NCBI GenBank assembly: GCA_040901445.1
Contig: JBBDYQ010000012.1
Coordinates: forward strand, 105,651 to 169,650
DNA from: Thermoleophilaceae bacterium
GTDB taxonomy: Bacteria; Actinomycetota; Thermoleophilia; Solirubrobacterales; Thermoleophilaceae
DNA length: 64,000 bases
Direction of reading: 5' to 3'
In this document: positions 39,395-48,521 of the stretch, in pieces
How the letters are laid out: each line of letters opens with the position of its first letter
Numbering within the stretch: position 1 is the first letter of the stretch
Translations under genes and position numbers: made by a program
The notes under the pieces: model-generated
Database searches by the model: none
Told to the model about the DNA's origin: nothing
The model's input: only the letters and a program-made list of their open reading frames with translations

Positions 39395-41740
39395 GTGCGT
39401 GTAGGTCTCGTATCCCCGTACTCATACACGTATCCGGGCGGGGTCGGCCGGCATGTGGAGGGGCTCGCCGAAGAGCTCATGCGCCAGGGCCACGAGGTCT
39501 CGGTGCTCGCCCCCTACGACCCGGACGACCGCCATGCCCGGATCGCCCACAGGGGCGTTCGCCCCGAGGAGCGGCTCCTGCCCGGCCACGTCGTCGCGCT
39601 CGGCCGCACGGTCGGGTTTCCGGCCAACGGCGCTGTCTCGAACCTCGGCTCCACCCCCGCGGTGGCCGCCGCGCTGCGGCGCGAGCTGCGGGCGGGGGAC
39701 TTCGACGTGGTGCACGTGCACGAGCCCAACGTGCCGCTTGTGAGCTGGCTCGCCACCGAGCACAGCCGGGCCCCGCTCGTCGGCACCTTCCACACCTATT
39801 CCACCAGCCACGTCACCAACAGGCTCGCCGCCAACGTGCTCGGCGCGCGCCGGCTCTACAACAAGCTGCACGTGCGCCTCGCCGTGTCCCAGGCGGCGCG
39901 CTGGACGGCGGAGCACTTCTACGGCGGGCGCTACCGGGTCGTGCCCAACGGCGTGGACCTCGCCCAGGCACACGGCGGCCCCAAGCCCGCGAGCGACGAG
40001 CTGCGGCTGCTGTTCGTGGGCAGGGCCGAGGATCGCAAGGGGCTGCCGGTGGCGCTGCGCGCCTTCGAGGCGCTGCGCGGCGCCGGAATCGCCGCTCGGC
40101 TCACGGTGGCGGGCGCCACGGCCGAGGAGGTCGAGCCGCTGCTGCTCGACACCGCGGACGTGCAGGTGGCCGGCCGGGTGAGCGAGAGGGAGAAGTGGCG
40201 TCTGCTGCACGAGGCCGACCTGCTCTGCGCGCCGTCGCTGGGGGGTGAGAGCTTCGGCATCGTGCTGGCGGAGGCGTTCGCGTCGGGCACGCCGGTGGTG
40301 GCCTCCGACATCGCGGGCTACCGGGATGTGGTGCGCGACCGCGTGGACGGCCTGCTCGTGCCGGCGGGCGACCCCGCAGCTCTCGGCCACGCCCTGCACG
40401 ACCTCGCGCTCGATCCGCGCCGCCGCGCCCGCATGGGCGCCGCGGCCCGCGAGCGCGCCGAGCGATTCTCGTGGCCGCAGGTGGCGCGCGAGGTCACAGA
40501 CGCCTACGGCGACGCCGTCGACCTCGCGGCGCAGGCGGCGGCGCAGGGCGCGTCGCGCCCTCGCGCTCTCGCGCTGCGTGCCGGCCTGCGTCCCGCCGAC
40601 GGCAGCGAGCCCGCGCCCCCGCGCCGCCTCCCGTCCATGGAGCCCGTCCGTGCCGAGTCCTCGCCGCGCCGCCGTGGCCGCCTGGCGCGCCGGGCGCTCA
40701 CCGCCGTCGGCGCCGTGGCCGGCCTCGGGCTCGGCGTGCTGGCGCTGCAGAACATCGGCATCCGCCCGATCGTGGACGCGCTCATCGCTGCCACGCCCGT
40801 GTGGGTGCTGGTTGCGCTGGCCCTCATGTGCGTCTCGATGCTCGTCCGCGCCGAGGCCTGGAACGCGATCCTGCGCGCGGCCCTCCCCGGTGAGCGCGTG
40901 CGCCGCCGCGACACCGCACGCGGCACGATGATCGGCGTCCTCATGTCGGCCACGATGCCAGCGCGCCTCGGCGAGCCCTCCCGTGCGCTGATCGTCGCCC
41001 GCCGTCTCGGCCGGGTGCGAGAACGCCTGCCCATCGTGCTCGGCACGCTGGTCTCCCAGACATTGCTCAACATCCTCGCGCTCTGCGTCCTCGGCGCGGT
41101 CATGTTCGCCACCGTGGGGCTGTTCCAGGGCAACGAGGACAAGCTCGTGCTCGTCACCATCGCGCCGGTTGCGCTGCTGCTCGTGGTGCTGGCGGCGCCC
41201 GCGCTGCTGCGACGCGGCAAGCCGTCCCGCTTCGCGCGGCTGCGCCAAGCCGCCGCGATTGCGCGCGCCGCGCTCGTCGACGTCCGCCGCGGTCTCAGCG
41301 TCTTCCGCAGCCCGCGGCTGGGTGCATGGGCCGCCACCACGCAGCTCACGGCCTGGGGCATCCAATGGGTCGCCTGCTACGTGCTGCTCGTGGCGCTGGG
41401 CCTCGACCACAAGGCGGGCATGGGCGCGGCCGCGGCCGTGCTGTTCGCGGTGAACGTCACCGCCGTGTTGCCGGTCACTCCGTCGAACATCGGCGTGTTC
41501 CAGGCGGCCTGCGTGGCCGTGCTGTCGGCATACGGCGTCGGCCACACGGAGGCGTTCGCCTACGGGATCATCCTCCAGGCCGTGGAGATCGCCACGGCGG
41601 TGGCCATGGGCATGCCCGCGCTCATCGGCGAGGGCATGACCTGGAAGGACATGCGCCTGCGCGCCCTGCACGCCTCGCCGGTGGAGCTGGCCCGAGGCTC
41701 GAGGAGGGGCGCCGAGGCCGCAGAGGCCGCCGAGGCCTAG
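39395..41740 (+). CDS. GT4 glycosyltransferase (PimA-like) fused to LPG-synthase/flippase-type membrane domain
   Basis: A 781-residue bifunctional protein. Residues 1 to about 395 form a GT4 glycosyltransferase (TYPGGVGRHVEGLAEELM; LFVGRAEDRKGLPVALRAFE; GESFGIVLAEAFASGTPVVA) resembling phosphatidylinositol mannosyltransferases. From about residue 430 a polytopic PF03706-type LPG synthase TM domain follows (GVLMSATMPARLGEPSRALI; VTAVLPVTPSNIGVFQAACV). The joint may make and translocate a glycolipid. GTG 39395 is leaderless. The stop overlaps the convergent HtrA-like gene by 4 nt. Confidence 0.9.
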   Translation: MRVGLVSPYSYTYPGGVGRHVEGLAEELMRQGHEVSVLAPYDPDDRHARIAHRGVRPEERLLPGHVVALGRTVGFPANGAVSNLGSTPAVAAALRRELRAGDFDVVHVHEPNVPLVSWLATEHSRAPLVGTFHTYSTSHVTNRLAANVLGARRLYNKLHVRLAVSQAARWTAEHFYGGRYRVVPNGVDLAQAHGGPKPASDELRLLFVGRAEDRKGLPVALRAFEALRGAGIAARLTVAGATAEEVEPLLLDTADVQVAGRVSEREKWRLLHEADLLCAPSLGGESFGIVLAEAFASGTPVVASDIAGYRDVVRDRVDGLLVPAGDPAALGHALHDLALDPRRRARMGAAARERAERFSWPQVAREVTDAYGDAVDLAAQAAAQGASRPRALALRAGLRPADGSEPAPPRRLPSMEPVRAESSPRRRGRLARRALTAVGAVAGLGLGVLALQNIGIRPIVDALIAATPVWVLVALALMCVSMLVRAEAWNAILRAALPGERVRRRDTARGTMIGVLMSATMPARLGEPSRALIVARRLGRVRERLPIVLGTLVSQTLLNILALCVLGAVMFATVGLFQGNEDKLVLVTIAPVALLLVVLAAPALLRRGKPSRFARLRQAAAIARAALVDVRRGLSVFRSPRLGAWAATTQLTAWGIQWVACYVLLVALGLDHKAGMGAAAAVLFAVNVTAVLPVTPSNIGVFQAACVAVLSAYGVGHTEAFAYGIILQAVEIATAVAMGMPALIGEGMTWKDMRLRALHASPVELARGSRRGAEAAEAAEA

Positions 41741-42771
41741 TCCCGCGGGCGCTCGCCCAGCTCAACGCTCAGGTCCAACCGTTCCCCGTCGCGGAGCACG
41801 GTCAGCTCGAGCTCGTCGCCGGGGGCGCGGTCGCGCAGCGCGGCGAACACGTCTTCCACCGCGCGGACGTCGGCGCCCTCGATCGCCACGATCACGTCGC
41901 CCCGGCGGATCCGGGCGTCGCTCGCGGGCGTGTCCTCGCCCACCACGGTCACGATCGCGCCGCCCTCGGTGTCGATGTCGAAGCGCTCGGCCACCTGGCG
42001 CGTGAGCGGAGCGAGCCCCACACCGAGGAAGGCGTGCTCCACTCGGCCGTCCTCGAGCAGCTCCTCCACGACCTCGATCACGATGGGCGCGGGGATCGCG
42101 AAGCCGATCGAGACCGCCTGGCGCTGCGGCGGGATGTAGGCCACGTTGATGCCGATCACCTTGCCGTTCGCGTCCACCAGCGCACCGCCCGAGTTGCCCG
42201 GTGAGATCGCCGCATCGGTCTGGAGGAGGCCCACGAGCGCGGGGGTGGTGCCGCCGGTGGGTAGCGAGCGGTCCACGCCCGAGACGATGCCGGCGGTGAC
42301 CGTCTCCTCGAAGCCGAGCGGGTTCCCGATCGCCACGGCCAGCTCGCCCACCGCCGGCAGGCGGTCGGCGAATTCCGCGGCGGGCAGACCGTCGCGGCGC
42401 ACCTCGAGCACGGCGAGGTCGGTCCGGGGATCGGTGGCGCGCACCTCGGCGGCCAGCCGCTCGCCGCTGGCGAGTTGCACCTCGACGTCGTCGGCGCCCT
42501 CCACGACGTGGTTGTTCGTGACCACGATCCCGTCGCCGTCCCAGATCACGCCGCTGCCCTCCCCGGCGCCCCGCTCGGACTCGGCGAACACGGCCACCAC
42601 CGAGGGCCGAAGCTCGTCCACGACCTCCGGGATGCGCCCGAACGTGCCCTCGGTCGACGCCGCCGGGGACTGCGCCGGCGCGTCCTCCTCGCCGTCGTCC
42701 GTCCCGTCAAGGCTGCAGCCGCCCAGCAGCAGCAGGACGGCGACGATCGCGAGCGCGAGCCGGTGACGCAT
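41737..42771 (-). CDS. HtrA/DegP-like S1C serine protease lipoprotein with PDZ domain
   Basis: A 344-residue exported protease. The lipobox LLGGC puts the lipid on Cys19. After an acidic linker comes a trypsin-fold domain with triad His88 (VVTNNHVVEG), Asp118 (DPRTDLAVLEV) and Ser194 (SPGNSGGALVD). The C-terminal PDZ (residues about 245-335) shows GVGLAPLTRQVAERFDID and IRRGDVIVAIEGADVRAV. It probably handles misfolded envelope proteins. Its TAG stop shares CTAG with the convergent GT4-LPG gene. Confidence 0.93.
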   Translation of the reverse strand: MRHRLALAIVAVLLLLGGCSLDGTDDGEEDAPAQSPAASTEGTFGRIPEVVDELRPSVVAVFAESERGAGEGSGVIWDGDGIVVTNNHVVEGADDVEVQLASGERLAAEVRATDPRTDLAVLEVRRDGLPAAEFADRLPAVGELAVAIGNPLGFEETVTAGIVSGVDRSLPTGGTTPALVGLLQTDAAISPGNSGGALVDANGKVIGINVAYIPPQRQAVSIGFAIPAPIVIEVVEELLEDGRVEHAFLGVGLAPLTRQVAERFDIDTEGGAIVTVVGEDTPASDARIRRGDVIVAIEGADVRAVEDVFAALRDRAPGDELELTVLRDGERLDLSVELGERPRD

Positions 42772-42807
42772 CGCGCAGGGAGTACCCGATCCGCGAGGAT
42801 GCACGCC

Positions 42808-43655
42808 ATGTACGAGCAGCTCCGCTACGAGCAGCGCGGACCGGTGACGGTCATCACCATCGACCGCCCCGAGCGGATGAACGCCATCGGGCCCCAGACC
42901 CACCGCGAGCTCGTGCATGCCTGGGACCGCTTCCGCACCGACGACGACGCTCTGGTGGCCGTGCTCACCGGTGCGGGCGACCGCGCCTTCAGCGCGGGCG
43001 GCGACCTCAAGGCGGCGTTCGAGGCGAGCCGCCCGTGCCCACCACGCCGGAGGAGATCGCCGCGCACGACCGCGGCGAGCGGCCGGGCATCCTCGGCCCT
43101 TCCCGCTGGACCGACGTCTACAAGCCCACCATCGCCGCGGTCAACGGGCTGGCGTATGCGGGTGGGCTCGAGTGGGTGTGCTGGACCGACCTCGCGGTCG
43201 CCGACGAGCACGCCACGTTCGGCGTCACCTGCCGGCGCTGGAACATCGGCCTGGCCGACGGCGGCACCCAGCGGCTGCCGCGCATCGTGGGCTTTCGCCG
43301 GGCGATGGAGCTGATCATCACCGGTCGGGTGATCGACGCCGAGGAGGCCCTGCGCATCGGGCTGGTGAACGAGGTGGTGCCTAGCGGCACCTGCGTCGAC
43401 CGCGCGGTCGAGCTGGCCGAGCGCATCGCCGCCCTGCCGCAGCCCGCCATCCGCACGGACAAGGAGGCTGCCGTGCGCGGCTTCGGCCGGCCACTGGACG
43501 AGGGCCTGCGCATCGAGGCGGAGTGCTTCAACCGCCTGCTCTCCTCGCCCGAGATCCTCGAGGGCCTGCGCCGCTTCAACGAGCGCGACCACCCGGACCG
43601 CATGCCCGGCGGCGAGCCCGCGACGCCGGGGCTCAGCCGCCCCGCTTCCGGCTGA
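42808..43655 (+). pseudogene. enoyl-CoA hydratase/isomerase, one-base frameshift
   Basis: The 5' part (42808 to about 43030) encodes YEQRGPVTVITIDRPERMNA and the oxyanion-hole segment FSAGGDLKAAFEAS. The 3' part (about 43033-43655), in the -1 frame, encodes VNGLAYAGGLEWVCWTDLAV, WNIGLADGGTQRLPRIVGF and a normal C-terminus. The parts join perfectly if one C is added to the CCC at 43030-43033, giving a full-length crotonase of about 283 residues. The active-site Glu region has GVTCRRWNIGLADGG, atypical for a hydratase. It is either a recent pseudogene or a sequencing indel. ATG 42799 is an alternative start. Confidence 0.8.
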
Positions 43656-43667
43656 CCGGCATCGACA

Positions 43668-43969
43668 TCAGCGGCGGGCGGTGACACGCAGTCGAAGGAG
43701 GCATCGTCGAAGGGCCACGAAGAAGCCCACCTGACCTCCGGGAGGCGCTTCTGCCCCGCCTCCAAGAGAGCCGGCTCCGGCTCGACCGCGACCACATCCG
43801 AGGCCCCCGCCGCCAGAGCCGCACTCGCCGCGTTCCCGGTGCCCGCACCCACGTCGAGCACGCGCAAGCCGGCCAACGGAGAGCACCGCTCCACCAGCAG
43901 GTCCGCGGCGGGCTGGAGCTCGCCCGCGATCCGGGCGTAGTCCCCGAGCGCCCAGACGCTCGTGCTCAG
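43668..43969 (-). pseudogene. class I methyltransferase remnant (N-terminal part)
   Basis: Reading from CTG 43969, whose TGA overlap with the metH stop mirrors a normal GTGA coupling, gives VWALGDYARIAGELQPAADL, then motif I LRVLDVGAGTGNAASAALAA and FDDASFDCV. It looks like the first third of a UbiE/SAM methyltransferase with a short internal deletion before FDDASFD. Homology stops near 43685, at the end of the convergent hydratase. No C-terminal part is present. It is most likely a decayed gene. A start codon change from GTG to CTG may be part of the decay. Confidence 0.55.
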
Positions 43970-46900
43970 CCGGCCACCTCGGCGGAGGCGCGGTCCATGC
44001 CCTCCTCCTCGGTGCCGCCCTCGTCAGGGTCGTCCTCGGGGGGCAGCTCCCCGCCGCGCTCGGTGCCGGCGATCAGCTCGTCGGGCGCCTTCTCCTTCGG
44101 CACGAAGCCGGACTTCATCCCGAAGTACACCGCCTGCGGATGGTGCGCCACGATCGCGACCGTGGACTGCTCGGGCATCACGGCGTAGCCGTCGGACAGG
44201 GACATCCCGATCTCCTCGAGCTCCAGCAGCCGCCACACCTTCTCGTGCTCGGACTGCTCCGGGCACGCCGGGTAGCCCCACGAGTAGCGCCGGCCCTGGT
44301 CGAGCTCGACGCCCAGCCCGCGCCGCGCCTCTGCGTGCAGCCACTCCGCGAGGCCCTCGGCCGACTGCACGCCCAGCCCGTGGGTGAAGAGCTGCTCGGC
44401 GAACTCGCCGTCCTTCTCGAGTCGCGCCATGACCTCTGTGACCTCGGGCCCGACCGTGACGCCCTGGAGCGCCACCACGTCGCGCTCGCCGGAGTCCAGC
44501 GGGCGGTAGAAGTCCGCCAGGCAGATGCGGTCGTGCTTGGGCTGGCGCGGGAACACCAGGCGCTCGAGCTCGACGTCGGGATCCGACGGGTCGAACACCA
44601 CCAGCTCGTTGCCGTCCGCGTTGGCCGGGAAGTAACCCAGCCGCGCGCGCGGGTGCAGGTAGTCCTGCTCGCGCCACATGCGCTCGAGACGCGGCTGGAA
44701 GTCCTCGTTCACGAGCTTCTGCCACGCCTCGCCCTTCACGCCGCGCCCGCCCCAGTGCAGCTTGAACAGCACGTGGCGGTCGAGGTAGGGGAAGACGTCG
44801 TCGAAGGGCACGTCCACCTCCCGCACGCCCCAGAACGGCGGCTTCGGGATCGGCGTGTCGGTGCGCACGGAGGAGCGCACGGAATCGTCGGTGGTGGGGG
44901 GTGAGTCGTCCACCACAACGGGCTTCTCGCGCAGCTTCCGTGCCTCGTCGCGCATCCTGGTGACGAGCGCCTCGCGCGCGTCTCCCTCGATGAGCTCGTC
45001 CATCGTGGCCAGACCCTGGAAGGCGTCCTTGCAATAGAAGACGCCCGGCCCGTAGGTGTCGTCGGACTCCTTGCCGTGCGGGTAGAGGATGCGCCGGCCG
45101 AAGTCGCGGTTGATGGCGGCGCCGCCCACCAGCAGCGGGAACTCCAGCCCGCGCTGATGCAGCTCCTGCACGCACAGCGGCATCTGCTTGGAGGTGGACA
45201 CCAGCAGCGCGGACAGCCCGATGGCGTCCGCCTCGTGCTCCACGGCGGCGTTGATGATCGTGTCCACCGGCACCTGCTTGCCGAGGTCGATCACCGTGTA
45301 GCCGTTGTTGGTGAGGATCGTGTTGACCAGCGACTTGCCGATGTCGTGCACGTCGCCGAACACGGTGGCGATCACGACCTTGCCCTTCGTGTGGTCGGCG
45401 GCGCGCTCGAGGTAGTTCTCGAGCTGCGCGACCGCGCGCTTCATGACCTCGGCCGACTGCAGCACGAACGGCAGGATCAGCTCGCCGGCGCCGAACTTGT
45501 CGCCCACCTCCTTCATGGCGGGCAGCAGCACGTCGTTCAGCGTGGGGACGGCGCCGATCTTCTCCACCGAAGCGTCGATCCAGCCCTCCACGCCCTCCTT
45601 GCGGCGGCGCAGGATGTGCCAGTGCAGCGCCTCCTCGGGCCCCATGCCCTCGGTGGGGTCGGCGGCCTCGTCCTCCTCCTCCTCGCCCTTCTCCTCGAAG
45701 TGCCCGATGAAGCGCTCCAGCGCGTCCTCGCGCTTGTTGAAGACCAGGTCGTCGGCCAGCTCGCGCTCGTTCTCGGCGATCTCGCCGTAGGGCTTGATGT
45801 GGTTCGGGTTGACCATGGCCAGGTCGAGCCCGGCCTCCACACAGTGGTGGAGGAAGACGGAGTTGAGCACCGCGCGGGCGCCGGGCGACACGCCGAATGA
45901 CACGTTCGAGACGCCCAGCGAGGTCTTCACGCCGGGGATCTCGGCCTTGATCCGGCGGATGCCCTCGATCGTCTCGACGGCGGACGGCTTCCACTCGTCG
46001 TCACCCGTGGTCAGCGTGAAGGTGAGCGCGTCGAAGACCAGCGACTCGCGGTCCAGGCCGTGCTCGTCGCAGGCCAGCTCCACGATCCGCTGCGCGATCT
46101 CGACCTTGCGGTCGGCCGTCTTCGCCATGCCGACCTCGTCGATCGTCAGTGCGATCAGCGCCGCGCCGTGCGCCTTGGCGATGGGCGCCACCGTGTCGAG
46201 CTTGTCGCGGCCCGCCTCGAGGTTCACCGAGTTCACGATCGCCCGGCCGGGGATCTGCTCCAGCGCCATCTTGATCACGTCGGGCTCGGTGGAGTCCACC
46301 TGGATCGGCGCCGGCTGGGACAGCGACACGCGCTTGACCACCTGCCGCATCTGCTCGTCCTCGTCCTGGCGCTCGGTGAGCGCCACGCAGACGTCGAGCA
46401 CGTGCGCGCCGCCGGTGACCTGGTCCTCGGCCACCTGCACGAGCCCGTCGTAGTCGTCGGCCAGCAGCAGCTCCTTGGCCTTGCGCGAGCCCTGCGAGTT
46501 CACGCGCTCGCCCACCAGCGTGGGGCGCGGCTCCTGCACGAGCGGCGTGGCGGTCATCATCGACGAGAGCAGCGACTTGTCGGCCTCAGGGCGCGGGCCC
46601 GCCTCGCGGCCGCCCACGCGCTCTGCGATCGCGGCGATGTGCTCGGGCGTGGTGCCGCAGCAGCCGCCCACGATCGACACGCCGAAGCGCTCCACGAACT
46701 CTCCGAGCGTGTCGGCCAGCGGCTCGGGCTTCTCGGGGAAGATGGTCTCGCCCTCGGGGCCCTGGAGCGGCAGCCCGGCGTTGGGGATGCAGTGGACGGG
46801 GAGGGGGGAGTGCTCGCCGAGGTAGCGGATGGCGTCGCGCATGTCCTCGGGCCCTGTGGAGCAGTTGAGCCCGATGACCTGGACGTCGAGCGCGGTGAGC

Positions 46901-47529
46901 GTGGTGAGCACCGCCTGGATGTCGGTGCCCAGCAGCATCTTGCCGCCGTTGGGCAGCAGCGAGACCGAGCACTGGATCGGCAGCGTCCTGCCGGTGAGCT
47001 TGAAGGCCTCGCGCGCGCCGAAGATGGCGGCCTTGACCTCGAGGATGTCCTGCGCCGTCTCGATTATCAGCAGGTCGGCGCCACCCTCCACCAGGCCCTG
47101 GGCCTGCTGGGTGAAGACCTCGAACAGCTCCCCGAAGGTGACCTTGCCCAGCGTCGGATCGTCGGAGGCCGGCAGGTGCCCGGTGGGACCGATCGACCCG
47201 GCCACGAAGCGATCCTCGCCCGCCGCCTTGCGCGCGATCTGGGCGGCCTTGGTGTTGATCTCGAGCGTGTGCTCGCCCAGGCCCCACTCCTCGAGCTTCA
47301 GCCGCGAGGCCTGGAAGGTGTCGGTCTCCAGCACCTCGGCGCCGGCGTCGAGCATCGAGGCGTGCACGCCCTCGATCACGTCGGGCCGGTTGAGCACGAG
47401 CGCCTCGTGGCACTTGCCCTTCAGCCCTCCGTAGTCCTCCTCGGTCAGCTCGAACTGCTCGAGGGTCGCTCCCATGCCGCCGTCGAAGACGACGACCCGC
47501 CGCTTGATGGTGTCGAGGTAGTCGCGCAT
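43966..47529 (-). CDS. metH: cobalamin-dependent methionine synthase
   Basis: This 1187-residue MetH methylates homocysteine using 5-methyl-THF and B12. The N-terminal homocysteine domain has Zn cysteines in IGLNCSTGPEDM and GGCCGTTPEHIAAI. The pterin domain has GERVNSQGSRKAKELL and a DSTEPDVI motif. The B12-binding DxHxxG is in VFGDVHDIGKSLVNTI with LSALLVSTSKQMP. The reactivation domain is present with GRRYSWGYPACPEQSEHEKV. The gene is full length and complete. TAGGAT lies 9 nt before the ATG, in a shared divergent promoter with the SDR. A B12 riboswitch was not seen in the 70-nt space. Confidence 0.97.
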   Translation of the reverse strand: MRDYLDTIKRRVVVFDGGMGATLEQFELTEEDYGGLKGKCHEALVLNRPDVIEGVHASMLDAGAEVLETDTFQASRLKLEEWGLGEHTLEINTKAAQIARKAAGEDRFVAGSIGPTGHLPASDDPTLGKVTFGELFEVFTQQAQGLVEGGADLLIIETAQDILEVKAAIFGAREAFKLTGRTLPIQCSVSLLPNGGKMLLGTDIQAVLTTLTALDVQVIGLNCSTGPEDMRDAIRYLGEHSPLPVHCIPNAGLPLQGPEGETIFPEKPEPLADTLGEFVERFGVSIVGGCCGTTPEHIAAIAERVGGREAGPRPEADKSLLSSMMTATPLVQEPRPTLVGERVNSQGSRKAKELLLADDYDGLVQVAEDQVTGGAHVLDVCVALTERQDEDEQMRQVVKRVSLSQPAPIQVDSTEPDVIKMALEQIPGRAIVNSVNLEAGRDKLDTVAPIAKAHGAALIALTIDEVGMAKTADRKVEIAQRIVELACDEHGLDRESLVFDALTFTLTTGDDEWKPSAVETIEGIRRIKAEIPGVKTSLGVSNVSFGVSPGARAVLNSVFLHHCVEAGLDLAMVNPNHIKPYGEIAENERELADDLVFNKREDALERFIGHFEEKGEEEEDEAADPTEGMGPEEALHWHILRRRKEGVEGWIDASVEKIGAVPTLNDVLLPAMKEVGDKFGAGELILPFVLQSAEVMKRAVAQLENYLERAADHTKGKVVIATVFGDVHDIGKSLVNTILTNNGYTVIDLGKQVPVDTIINAAVEHEADAIGLSALLVSTSKQMPLCVQELHQRGLEFPLLVGGAAINRDFGRRILYPHGKESDDTYGPGVFYCKDAFQGLATMDELIEGDAREALVTRMRDEARKLREKPVVVDDSPPTTDDSVRSSVRTDTPIPKPPFWGVREVDVPFDDVFPYLDRHVLFKLHWGGRGVKGEAWQKLVNEDFQPRLERMWREQDYLHPRARLGYFPANADGNELVVFDPSDPDVELERLVFPRQPKHDRICLADFYRPLDSGERDVVALQGVTVGPEVTEVMARLEKDGEFAEQLFTHGLGVQSAEGLAEWLHAEARRGLGVELDQGRRYSWGYPACPEQSEHEKVWRLLELEEIGMSLSDGYAVMPEQSTVAIVAHHPQAVYFGMKSGFVPKEKAPDELIAGTERGGELPPEDDPDEGGTEEEGMDRASAEVAG

Positions 47530-47538
47530 GCGCAGACG

Positions 47539-47544
47539 ATCCTA
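47539..47544 (-). promoter_or_regulatory. -10 box (TAGGAT) of metH
   Basis: On the minus strand TAGGAT lies 9 nt before the metH ATG at 47529. A TTGACG-like -35 lies about 20 nt further upstream, within the inverted repeat at 47551-47572. Confidence 0.45.
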
Positions 47545-47550
47545 TCGCAA

Positions 47551-47572
47551 CCTTGACACAACCACGTCAAGG
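47551..47572. promoter_or_regulatory. dyad CCTTGAC-N8-GTCAAGG in the metH/SDR divergent promoter
   Basis: Perfect 7-bp arms (47551-47557, 47566-47572) lie in the 69-nt space between the two divergent starts. The arms hold TTGAC sequences resembling -35 boxes facing both ways. It could be overlapping -35 elements, or an operator for a regulator controlling both genes. Confidence 0.5.
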
Positions 47573-47583
47573 TTTGCCTTGGG

Positions 47584-47589
47584 TACGCT
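47584..47589 (+). promoter_or_regulatory. -10 box (TACGCT) of the SDR gene
   Basis: TACGCT lies 9 nt before ATG 47599, giving leaderless spacing. The same TACGCT precedes the GNAT gene (62075). Confidence 0.4.
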
Positions 47590-47598
47590 GCGCTCGTC

Positions 47599-48288
47599 AT
47601 GTCCGTCGCCCTGGTATCCGGTGCGAGCCGCGGGATCGGCCGCGACACCGCGCGGCAGCTCGCGGAGCGCGGCTACACGGTGATGGTGAGTGCGCGCGAC
47701 GAGCGCACCGCCCGTCACGCGGCCGACGAGATCGAGGGCGACACTCGCGCGCTCCAGCTCGACGTGGCCGATCCCGCGAGCATCGAGCGGGCGGCCGCCC
47801 GGCTTGCCGCCGACCCCGGCCGGCTCGACGTGCTCGTGAACAACGCGGGGATCGGCGGCGACTTCGGGGTGGCTGGAGCCGATCCGGACTTCGAGAAGAT
47901 CCAGCTCGCGCTCGACACGAACTTCTTCGGCGCGTACCGGCTCGCCATCGCCCTCCTTCCGCTCCTGCGCGCGAGCGAGCACCCGCGGATCGTGAACGTG
48001 TCGAGCGGCATGGGCGGGATCGCGGAGATGGGCGGCTGGTCGCCCGGCTACCGCGTGTCGAAGGCGGCGCTCAACGCGATGACCCGCATCCTCTCGACCG
48101 AGCTGGCCGACGACGGCGTGCTCGTGAACTCCGCCTGCCCGGGCTTCGTCGACACCGACATGGGCGGGCCGCTCGGCGCGAAGAAGCCGGTGGAGGACGG
48201 CGCGGCGGGCGTCGTCTGGCTCGCCACGTTGCCCGACGACGGCCCCAGCGGCGGCTTCTTCCGCGACGGCGAGCCGGTCCGGTTCTGA
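47599..48288 (+). CDS. SDR family NAD(P)-dependent oxidoreductase
   Basis: A 229-residue classical short-chain dehydrogenase. Cofactor motif LVSGASRGIGRDTARQL, NNAGIGGDFG, active-site Ser in NVSSGMGGIAEMGG and YRVSKAALNAM (the YxxxK as YRVSK) are present, then CPGFVDTDMGG. The pattern matches carbonyl-reductase/pteridine-reductase-like members of plant and actinobacterial types. NADP is favoured by the Arg after GAS. It is transcribed away from metH, with no evident metabolic link. Confidence 0.92.
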   Translation: MSVALVSGASRGIGRDTARQLAERGYTVMVSARDERTARHAADEIEGDTRALQLDVADPASIERAAARLAADPGRLDVLVNNAGIGGDFGVAGADPDFEKIQLALDTNFFGAYRLAIALLPLLRASEHPRIVNVSSGMGGIAEMGGWSPGYRVSKAALNAMTRILSTELADDGVLVNSACPGFVDTDMGGPLGAKKPVEDGAAGVVWLATLPDDGPSGGFFRDGEPVRF

Positions 48289-48326
48289 GTCAGCGGATGG
48301 TCACGTAGCTGCTGCCGCGTCTGACG

Positions 48327-48512
48327 ATGACGCGTTCGCAGTCGCGGCTGATTCGGTCGCCGATCGCCCAGCGCCTCTTCCTCGCCCGCCGCACGGTCGA
48401 GACGCACCTGACCAGCGTCTACCGCAAGCTTGGCATCGGCGGCCGGGAGGGGCTGGCGTCCGCCCTCGACGCCGGGCGTGGGCGGCGCCGTGGAGTGGCG
48501 GCCGGCGGATGA
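48327..48512 (+). pseudogene. LuxR-family HTH remnant
   Basis: The frame encodes IAQRLFLARRTVETHLTSVY followed by RKLGIGGREGLASAL, the recognition half of a LuxR/GerE helix-turn-helix typical of LuxR-type ATPase regulators. The usual preceding LTPREREVA helix is degenerate (MTRSQSRLIRSP). No sensor domain or upstream frame is present between the SDR stop (48288) and here. This is a C-terminal leftover of a deleted regulator. It abuts the convergent secreted protein at 48522. Confidence 0.6.
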
Positions 48513-48521
48513 CGTGGTCGG

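Noticed and set aside
42808..43655. Programmed -1 frameshifting in the hydratase, GNAT and secreted-protein genes
   Set aside because: The three junctions share no slippery heptamer or downstream structure and have only short G or C runs, so an indel is the simpler explanation.
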